Assembly (NCBI GenBank): GCA_036346405.1
Contig: CM070566.1
Location: 10,264,355 to 10,328,354 of the forward strand
Direction of reading: 5' to 3'
Length of the DNA stretch: 64,000 nucleotides
Source: Phyllostachys edulis
Lineage: Eukaryota; Streptophyta; Magnoliopsida; Poales; Poaceae
Positions 35,639 through 44,700 of the stretch are shown piece by piece. Within the stretch, counting starts at the first letter, position 1, and each line of letters opens with the position of its first letter. Both the position numbers and the translations under genes were made by a program. A model generated the notes under the pieces. The model did not search any database, had not been told where the DNA came from, and was given only the letters and a program-made list of their open reading frames with translations.

Positions 35639-36582
35639 TGAGTATTGGGTACTACTTTACGAGATCCAAACGAAAAGCTATGAATAAAAGCTGTACCAAA
35701 CAAGACCTTAATATATGATTTAGTTCGACACAAGCCCACCGTAGTTCCCGTAAATAAAACATGGAAGAAGACCTTCGAGAGTGAGGCTTAGGGCCCTCAC
35801 CGATAGAGTTTTTTTTTTCTGGAGCGAGGACTCCAACCAAACCCGAAATGACCTTTAGTTGATGAAGAGTCAAATTGACAAATCAGAACCCCTTATTTTA
35901 ATAACCACAACTGTTAGGACCTGTTTAGCAAAAACAAACTCCCAAGCCCAAACGGGGACCCGATCCGGTCAATCCAAGCTAATGCCAATCCGAGCCAACT
36001 TATATATAACCATAGCTTTTTGGCCTAATGTAAACGCGTGTATTACACATTAGCTCGTAGTTTTGAATTGATCAAACATTTGCACAGCTTGTACACTGTA
36101 ATTGAGTCCTGCAATTATTATAGCTAGGCCATCTTTCCAAAGAAAGAATCGTACCATGTACAATAATTTACATCAAACCAAATATATAAGCCTTATTTGG
36201 TTGTGCCAAAATTCCGACTCATCCATATGGATAGACCGGAATTTTAGTTCAAATTCTCGGCCCATCCATATGGATTTCGGACGGGAATGAGCTTCCTAAA
36301 CAAACCCATAAAGTTGAAGTAGTAACCTATGGTCGTGACTTGCAATTTGCAAAATAAAGACGAAGGCTGAAGCAATAAAAGAAAAGGAGAGGATGATGGA
36401 GAGAGTGAAAGAGACGAAACTAAACTCGTGCCTTCAATAACCATAGCCATCAGGGGTCATCTCACAAAACCACCCAAACCTGGCCAACGACCCGACCCCT
36501 CAACCTAGTTGGGCCGAGATAAAATCGAGCTTCCTTTGCTCCCGGGCCGGCCCAGCCTATCATGTGCTCAGTCTCTCCCTCC
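35639..36582. other. Intergenic DNA, probably former FANCM upstream region
   Basis: No coding gene recognised. The last part (about 36480-36582) contains GGGCCGGCCCAGCC at 36544-36557 and pyrimidine-rich CTCTCCCTCC. GGCCCA motifs (site II-like) are common in plant promoters of cell-cycle and DNA-repair genes. Before the hAT element inserted, this sequence lay directly upstream of the FANCM leader, so it may be the displaced promoter (inference). Confidence 0.5.
36190..36312. repeat. Possible Tourist-like MITE
   Basis: A segment beginning GCCTTATTTGGTTG and ending TAAACAAACCCA lies between TAA trinucleotides (36187-36189 region and 36311-36313 region). It contains CCATCCATATGGAT twice. The ends pair only weakly as inverted repeats, so this is tentative. 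Confidence 0.35.
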
Positions 36583-38901
36583 TAGAGCTGGCCAAATGGG
36601 TCGTGCCTGCCGGGCCAGCCCAGGCACTAGTTCATGGGCCATGTTGGCCCAGCACGATGACCCGTGCTGTGCTTGGGCTGACACTCAGGCAAGGTGGCCC
36701 GCCTGGCATGGCACAAATAGTGCGAGCACGCAAGACGATCGGTCTTGCCGTGTAGCTTTGGATGCGGTGAGGTTCTTTGAGGAGGCCGACGACGGCAAGG
36801 GAGGGAGGAGGATGGTGGCGCTGGCTGCAGGCTCGGAGGGAGGAGATGGCGACGGGGCCGTCTCGGGAAGGGAGGGGGAGCTAGGAGGAGGGCGACGTGG
36901 CCGGCTCGAGAAGAGAGGAGGCGATGAGGGAAGAAGGAGGCCGGAGCGGAGGGAGGAGGAGGGCGGGGCGTTGCCGGTACGGAGGAAGGAGAAGGCGGCG
37001 GGGGCCGCAGGCCGGCTCGGGAAGGGAGGTAGAGGACGCGGAGTGGAGGGTGCCGCCGACGTGGACCGTGGAGGACGAAGGCGTGGAGGTGGAGGCTAAA
37101 GGCGTCATGCCGCCGCCGCTATGCTGCAGATAGTCGCCAGCCTTGATGCCTGCACGCCACACGTGATGAGGAGCCGAGGAGGAGACCGAGGCGGCGCAGG
37201 TGGCGGTGAGGGAAAAGAGGCACCTGAGGCAGGACAGCATCTTTGGTAGTGGCGGGCTCGTGGGCGTGCACAACACTACTGGCCGACTAAATTCGAGTTG
37301 TTTGACTGTTTGGCTCTTTAAAAATAGAAAAAATCAAAAAAATCCTTTTTTTTCTATAAATAGCCATCATACCCCGTCATTCAACACCCCTCCATTCCTC
37401 ATTCTCTCTTTGAAATTATGTTGTGCAAATTCAAATTCATGTTGAGCTAATTTGACAAAATTCAAAAAAATTGTGCCAAATTTTGGAAAATTCGAATTTT
37501 GGCAGCAAGTCGGCAAAAGAGGTACAATACTATTTTTTTCGTACTTTTATTGTCAGTGCTTGTTATGCTAAGATGAAAGTATAATAGTGTTTGTTTCGAT
37601 TTTTTAGTTTTCATTATGGACAACTCTAGTTACAACAGCTTTGCTTTTGGTGATTACGGACTTTCACCAAAGGGCATTACATCCATAGAGGCGGTTGCGG
37701 TTGTCTCAAGCCAACCAGAAGGGTAAGGTGGAGTTTCGTCATCAGGCTCGACGTCAGCATCAGGCTCCACGCCAACCAAAGCAAAGAGGTCGAGGTCATC
37801 TACATCGGAAGTGTTGAAGAATTTTGACAGTACAACCAAACAAGACGCAGAGGGAAATGATGTACCATATGCTATTTGCAAAAATTTGTTGCAGTGAATT
37901 GTCTTCAAGGTCTACAGGTGGAACGTGGCACTTGCTTAAACATGTTACAAAATGTAAGGCTAAGCAATGGTAGTCTTTGGCGGAACCACAGTGCAATCGA
38001 TCCCAACAAGATGCAGACGTAGCTAGATTCGCAATCTGAGGTAGCTTTGTCAATCTGTATGTTGTTTAATTGCTTATGAGGATTTACCATTAGGCTTTGA
38101 GGAGTCTGCTTCTTTCCAAACTTACATTAAGACTACGCATAATCCTAGATTTTCTTTCGTTTCTAGACAGACAACAAATAGAGATCTAGTAAAATACTAC
38201 AATGAACGTCGTAATAAAATAAAGGAGCTATATTTAGTACGTGCACTTTTTCAGTGGCCCTGACCTCGGACATATGGAGTGGTCGGACTAGAGTGGATTA
38301 TCTTAGCGTAGTTGCTCATTATGTTAATGACGACTGGGTAATGGAGAAAATGATTATATGTTTGAAATTAATTGAGGTAGCACACACGGGTGAGAATATT
38401 ACGAACTGTAGTATCGAAGTCATGGAAGACTTTGGTCGTATAGACAAAATATTCTCAATTACTTTAGACAATGCCACTTCGAACTCTAGGGCCATGGATA
38501 TTCTTACTCCAGTGTTGAATACATACGCTGATTTTCTGTTGCTACATCAATGATGCACTTGTCATATTATCAACCTTATAGTCAAATGTGGTTTGAAGAG
38601 GTTGAGTCTGTATATTAAAGGTTTCGCGATGCGATCTCTTTCTTGAATAATTCTAATGTAATAATAGCACAATATAGAAACTTCTGCAGGGCGATGGGTG
38701 TACGTCCAAGAATGTTCGGTTTGGACATGCCGGTAAGGTGGAACTCTACTTACCTGATGCTTAAGAGTCTTTTACCATGCAAGAGCACATTTTCTATTTT
38801 TATTCAAACGCACTATTAGAGCACTGACGGTAGTATACTATTGACTAAGCGACATTGATTCGTTGCTGAGAAGATACTACAGTTTCTATAAAAAAAAATT
38901 A

Positions 38902-40425
38902 GGAAAAAGTCCGGTTTACTCCCCTGAACTATCAGAAAAGTCTGGTTTACCCCCTGAACTACAAAACCGGTTTTTTTACCCCCTGAATTTGTCAAATCCG
39001 GTCAAATAACCCCCCGTAGCGGTTTGGAGCGGTGGTTTTGCTGACGTGGCCGGTTTTGTCCAACTCGGCAGTGTTTGTCACTCAAGTCGACATCAAGTCG
39101 ACTTTCTTCTCCATCTCTCTCTATTTTGTCGATGACCGGGGACGCTTCTCGGTGCACGTTTGGTCATAGCCATCGCAAAGATGCCGCGGTTGATGGTGGC
39201 TTGGCGACCGTGAAGATCTTGGCAGAGGTTGTGCTCGATGGGCGTGTGCGATTAGCTCATTGCGAGTTCCCGCGCTCTCGGCGAGCCTGGCAATACGCAA
39301 GACGCTCACCGCGCCACGCGCGCCCCATGCCGCTTCTTCGACCGGACGCGAGAGGCGGCGGCGGTGTGAATGACGACCCGGCTAGGGCGGCCCCATCCCC
39401 ATGGTCGCCATCTCCATTGCCCGTGGCAGCAGCACCACCGAGCCCGTGGACACGTCTGTGGCGCGGAGCTCCTCGGCGTGTCGCAAGAAGAAGCAACGCA
39501 GCAGCGCCAAGACGCGGACGCCGTCCTTGCATAGCCGCGTCGGTACTATGTCGGGTGGAGCGGCTCTCGAACATCTGTGTGCGTACTCACACAAGTCCCT
39601 CTCTCGCATCCGACACCCTTCTTGAACTCGGGTACATCCTCGGGTCCGCGCGCGATTCTCGCATGGGGGTGAACGAAGGGCGCTTCGTCGATCGTGGGAG
39701 TAGGCCACGAGCACGCGGACCTTGAAGGAGTACATGCGGAAGTCATCGAGGCGTGGCGCCGTTCTTGATGTTGGGGAGGAGGGTCCGGCCATTCCTTCGG
39801 GCGCCGAGGAGGAGAGGAGGTGATTCTTGGCGGAAGGAGTTGGGTGGGGCGCGACGAGGACGAACGGCGGTGGTGGAGGTGGTCCAAGAGGTGGGGTCGG
39901 CGGCAACAGGAGGATATGGCGGCGGGCACGTGGGGGGGCGCCGTGGCCGCAGCGAGGTGGAGCGGGGTGGAGAGGAGGACACGGAGGCGCGATTGGGGTC
40001 GGTGAGGTGGGGCGGCGAGAGGAGGCGTCGAGGCGGAGCCACGGACTGTATCTTGCATGGCGACCATGAGCGGCGTCATGGGCTCGCGCCTGCCTGGGGG
40101 AGGTAGGGCGGAGAGGGAAAGTGGCGTGGCTTTTTCTTATGGTGTGGTCTTCTTGATGCCACACGGAGGAAGAAGCAAAGAGGAAGGCGGCGGCGGTGAC
40201 AAGCGGGTCCTACGAGTCGAGAGAGGGTGAGGAGGAGAAAAGCAGTAGGCGCACGCCACGTCATCTGTTGAGTTGGACAAATCGCCATGTCGGCAAAACC
40301 ACCGCCCAAACCGCTACGGGGTTATTTGACCGATTTGACAAATTCGAGGGTAAAAACCGGTTTTGTAGTTCAGGGGGTAAACCAGACTTTTCTGATAGTT
40401 CAGGGGAGTAAACCGGACTTTTTCC
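38902..40425 (-). mobile_element. Pack-MULE carrying a CCCH zinc-finger gene fragment
   Basis: Long terminal inverted repeats of about 150-170 bp start GGAAAAAGTCCGGTTTACTC at 38902 and end with its complement at 40425. They share the TACCCCCTGAACTAC, TTGACAAAT and GGTTTTGCTGACGTGG-type blocks. A perfect 9-bp target duplication AAAAAATTA flanks it (38893-38901 and 40426-40434), the Mutator signature. There is no MULE transposase; the interior is captured gene sequence read on the minus strand. It interrupts the hAT transposase, so it is younger than the hAT insertion or moved in with it. Confidence 0.95.
39380..40079 (-). pseudogene. Captured ankyrin/tandem-CCCH zinc-finger (TZF) gene fragment
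   Basis: On the minus strand, pieces of a plant TZF protein appear across several frames in the expected order: an ankyrin-like start TPLMVA and ALHLAAA, a variable linker, then DDFRMYSFKVR with AYSHD, FVHP.ENAR, RDLCEYAH, TRLCKDGV, RCFF, AEELR and VSTGS, and a tail AMEMATMGMG. This corresponds to the region of arginine-rich TZF proteins, RNA-binding regulators of hormone and stress responses, from ankyrin repeats through the two CCCH fingers. Key cysteines are lost by frameshifts (for example where RPCSRAYSHD is expected), so it is not functional. The lack of introns agrees with such genes commonly being single-exon. Confidence 0.85.
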
Positions 40426-41664
40426 AAAAAATTATGAGGCCACTATTGCTCTGTCCACTGTGTATTATCCAATATCTCCTATCATTGTGCATAGTATTTT
40501 ACAGATTGCTACTCAATTGAAAATGTATGAAAATGACTTAGTTTTACGTGATGCTATTGTTTCCATGAAATCTAAATACCTTAAATATTGAAGAGAAATC
40601 CCTTACCTATATGCATTTGTATTTCTTTTAGATCCTAGAGGTAAAATTGATGTAGTTGGTAGTGTACTTGATCTTCTTAGTGATGCTACAGGGCTATACT
40701 ATACTAACTATTTTGCAGAAGTTCATTCTCAGCTATACGAGGTTTACCAAAGGTATGAAAATAAGTTCCCGAAAGGCCGCTCGCAACGACAAATATGTGG
40801 GGCAAGATTTTCGATGGCTCTTCCTCCAGGTCCAGGTTTTCTCCTTCTACACCGCCACCTGCTAAGCCAAGACCCACAAGGAGTGGGGAACTATCCACCT
40901 ATCTAAACAATGATATGATGGATTTCAACTCAAAAGGCTTCGAAATTTTGCAATGGTGGCAAGCCCATAAATTAACATATATCGTGATATCCATACTTGC
41001 ACGTGATGTGTTAACTGTTCCTGTCTCAACGGTTTCCTTCGAGTCTACTTTTAGTTTTTCTGGAAGAATATTGGAGGAGAGAAGAATAAGTCTCACAAGT
41101 GAAATGATAGAGATAATTCTATCTGTGAAGGATTGAGAACAAGCTGATTCACAAACACAACACTCTATGGAAAATCCAGAGTTGACGGAGGTGTTCAAAA
41201 ATCTGTACTTAGACAATGACATGTAGAACAAGGATGCATGTAGAGCTACAGACTGCATTTTTTCCCTTTGCTATGGTTTCCTCATTTTGAGTTCTTACTT
41301 GGTGAAGGTTTTAACGATGCAGTCAGTTGAATATTAATAAAGATCTTTATTATATTTTCAATATGATTGTCTTATTTTTTTTTTCAATTTCCATATCTAT
41401 TTATGAATTCTACATATTTTTATGTTTTTCTAGAGTTTTTCGAACCTAACAGCTAAATGGGCTGACCTTGGTCCACTCAGCCAAACGGGCTTGTATCAGC
41501 CCGACCCGATACAAACGACTAATAGACAATGTCTAGACCGCTTCTCCGATACATAGACCAGCACGACAAACTCATCTAATGACCAGACCAGAAGCCGTAT
41601 CTAGATAAACCGAACCGACTCATGCCCATACTATACTGGCCGGGCCGCCATTTGGCCGGCACTA

Positions 41665-41787
41665 CTCCCTCCACTTCTCCTCTCCGAAACTTTTCGTCTC
41701 CCCGCCCAAATCCCACGCCCGCTCCCTTCCAAATCCCAGTTCCCAAACCCTCCCCAACCTTCGCGAACCTTCTCGAAGCGCCGCCCA
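41665..41787 (+). promoter_or_regulatory. FANCM leader between hAT insertion and start codon
   Basis: This 123-bp stretch is pyrimidine- and C-rich (CTCCCTCCACTTCTCCTCTC) like a grass 5' UTR. It starts with the second copy of the hAT target duplication. No TATA box is obvious, so transcription now must start in this short stretch, in the hAT right end, or far upstream. Confidence 0.6.
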
Positions 41788-44700
41788 ATGGCCGCACCAC
41801 CGCCGCCTCACCCTGCCCCCATCGCCGTCGACGACGACGTAAGCGCCCTCTATCCTCCTCCTCGCGCATCCGCTCTCAATTTACCTTCTCCAAACCCTAA
41901 CCGCAGGGCTTCGACTGGGAGGCGGCCGTGCGCGAGATCGACAGCGCCTGCGCCCTCGCATCGGCCTCCGCCGCCACGGCTACTACGGCCACCGTTTCGA
42001 CGACTGCGCCGCCGCCCGAGCCCTCGGCCCCGGCGCCATTTCACGGGCCATCGGCGGGCGGCGGGCGGCAGTCGACGCTGGACCGCTTCGTAGACTCCTT
42101 CACCAGGAGGCAACTGGCGAAGGAGAGGGCGCCTCCTGAGCGGGCCGTCTCGGTGGCAGCAGTGGCGCCGACTGGCGAAGCGGGGCGTCCCGGGGTCCGC
42201 GCCGATAGGGGTTGCTCAAGGAAGGCGGACCAGGAGGAGGTCGTGGAGGAGCCCTGCGCAGTGGCTCTCGACCACGAGGCGGTGCAGACTTCGATCTATC
42301 CAAGTGAGTGCTTTGGATTTCTACCTGTATTTCGCGAGTTTTAGCATAGCCTGTGAGCGTTTTTGTGAAAGACATTCTTGTTTATCAATGTACCTAAAAA
42401 TGTCACTTTGGTAGTTGTCATGGTTGGGATGATCTTCTACTGACAACTTACTTGTTGAGAGACCTTTAGGGTGCCTTTTTTTTTTTTTTTTGAGAGACCT
42501 TTAGTGATTTTTGATATCTTTTTTTGAAACAAGGGCAGGTGCTTTGCCGCATTTCATCAGTAGAAGAAGAGAATACAAATACCAACCCAAGATGGGCAAA
42601 GATACCTCTTAAACACCAAAAACCCTGTTTCATTTTTGAGATTAAGATTCACAAAAGCAAACATAAGTATCGGCAGATGTCAAAATTGTTTCTTTGCTTG
42701 ATTCTATTGCTTTGTTTATGCAGCTGGCAAATAAGGTAAATACCTTAATTTCCTTTCAAGAAACAACCTTTTTTTGGCTTTATGGTCATAGCATTATTCT
42801 AGTATAACCTGGATTATATATATGCATCTGACTAGATGGTGCGAATTGCTGATGTGCAAAATTTTTATTTGCCCATCTAGGCATCTAGACCTTGGGTTAT
42901 TTATCTCTACTGGGAAATCCTTGATTTTTTTAGCTGTTGGATAGCCACCTAGCTCCGTATGGAACCCCTGAGCTCCAACACGGATGTGCAAAGTTTCATT
43001 CCTCGTACAAATGAAATGATGAAATAATGACATTAAGCAGATCAGAAAATATCCTCTGAAACTTCTATCGAAGATTCTGTTTTGTTCTAGTTATATTTTG
43101 CTTTGTAAATATTTCAAGGCCTTAGACTTCCGCTAGTTGATTAGCTGTCTAATCCAAGCCGCAAATGTGAGCTTTGTAATTTGTTTGCCTTTTGTTCACA
43201 TGTTGCAGCTAATATAGAAGTCCGAGAGTACCAGCAATATATTGTCCAAAAGGCTTTGTTTACGAATACACTGGTGGCTTTGCCTACTGGACTTGGCAAA
43301 ACTTTTATTGCAGCGGTAGTGATGTATAACTACTTTAGATGGTTTCCTGAAGGTAATGTTTGCTACCAAACTGGAACCTTTTATCTCTCCTATGTTGTAT
43401 TTCATGTTGAACTTTTTACAGAAGGTACTTGCTGACAAATTGCTCTTCTTATCTGATAAATTTGAAAAGTTCAGGTAAAATAGTATTTACTGCCCCTTCG
43501 CGTCCTCTTGTTGCTCAGCAAATCGAGGCATGCCATAATACAGTGGGCATACCGCAGGTATTAAAATTTATGCTGTAGATATTCGTTCTTGTTTGGTGTC
43601 AGTTAAATATTTGAGCATTTTCCTCCGCCAGTGCTGGGAATTAATGAGATTTACTTGTTTGCAGGAGTGGGCTATTGATATGAAAGGGGATCTAAGCCCT
43701 TCGAAGCGATCAGGTTTTTGGAAGTCTAAACGAGTGTTTTTTGTCACTCCACAAATTCTGGAGAATGATATACAATCTGGTGATTTTCTCTCAATGTTTC
43801 TGGTATTCTTATTAATCTTTTGTTGTGTATTTTTGTTCTTATACTTTACTTTGTCATTTGAAGATTCATTTGTTGATTTAGAACGATATCCAAACATGGG
43901 ATTAATTTTAAAGCAACCACACTTTTATTTTTGGTATAATGAGAATGCAGTTGCGTTAGAGCCTTTGTCGAAATGGAGTCAGGCACCAAAGACAGTAGTA
44001 TTGTGTGCATGATGAACGTATACAAATGTCCCACACATAGCATCAAATTAGGTCCAAGTACTAAAGTTTACCTTGGTTCAGGAAACCATGTTATAACAAG
44101 ACAATTAACTTTTTCATCCCACACCAGCTCTATTCAATCCCTGTCACCTTTTCATTTAATATTTTTGCCCCAATTTATGTTTGGATTGACCACTTCAGAA
44201 CTAAACTATCTACAGTAGGCCTTCTAGTGGTTTGTCAAGTTCGTGTTGCATACTTTCTTGTTCACACTGACTTTGCTGTTATTATTTCATCAGCTCTTCT
44301 CTGATCTGACATTATGAAGTTTGCTTTTAACAGGTATATGCATGGTGAAGCAACTAGTTTGCTTGGTGATCGATGAAGCTCATCGAGCTTCGGGAAATCA
44401 TTCTTACTGTGTTGCTATTCGTGAGGCATGTTTCACACTCAACTATTTTATTCATCTTGTTTTATCTGCACTTTGCAATGCTCCTGTCTTTTATCTATAT
44501 ATCTACAAACAACTGGTGATATTCAAAGTACCTCCTTCGCTTTGGAGGTTTAGAAAATCCCACAATAATCCTTAAATCAGAAAAAAGCAAAATTCCTATA
44601 GATTTCTCTCATGAATCGAGAGAAAAAGATAAGATCTACAACACTTATTTCAGTGGGGCCAGATTATAACGGTGTAGATTAATCATGTATATATATTACA

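Larger units (their letters stand above)
37616..41226 (+). pseudogene. hAT transposase (BED zinc finger to hATC dimerisation domain), broken
   Basis: Starts ATG at 37616 (MDNSSYNSFAFGDYGLSPKG). A BED-type zinc finger follows, seen after a one-base shift as ICCSELSSRSTGGTWHLLKH plus VTKCKAKQ (37870-37965). The catalytic region at 38254-38553 includes TSDIWSGRTRVDYLSVVAHY and LDNATSNSRAMD, then VRPRMFGLDMPVRWNSTYLM. After the Pack-MULE (38902-40425) it resumes with ATIALSTVYYPISP, FLLDPRGKIDVV, and the C-terminal hATC domain ILARDVLTVPVSTVSFESTF and ILEERR, ending near 41226. Multiple stops and shifts make it inactive. The family cuts and pastes DNA. Confidence 0.92.
36583..41664 (+). mobile_element. 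hAT-family DNA transposon (RICESLEEPER-like), with a nested Pack-MULE
   Basis: Terminal inverted repeats TAGAGCTGGCCAAATGG (36583) and, read inward from 41664, TAGTGCCGGCCAAATGG. The flanks are a perfect 8-bp target duplication CTCCCTCC (36575-36582 and 41665-41672), the hAT signature. It spans 5082 bp, of which 1524 plus a 9-bp duplication are the Pack-MULE. The left subterminal region has many GGGCC/GGCCC words. A GC-rich block at 36750-37280 keeps long frames open on both strands but matches nothing known to me. It encodes a broken transposase and sits 123 bp before the FANCM start codon. Confidence 0.96.

Noticed and set aside
36509..37276. Gly/Arg-rich open frame of 196 codons and a Pro/Ser-rich antisense frame
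   Set aside because: Both come from the GC-rich hAT left arm; the first even starts outside the element and crosses its terminus, so it is not a native gene.
44421..44422. GT donor for FANCM exon 6 at ATTC|GTGAGG
   Set aside because: It would delete conserved residues and shift the frame relative to exon 7, whereas the GC donor at 44426 fits.
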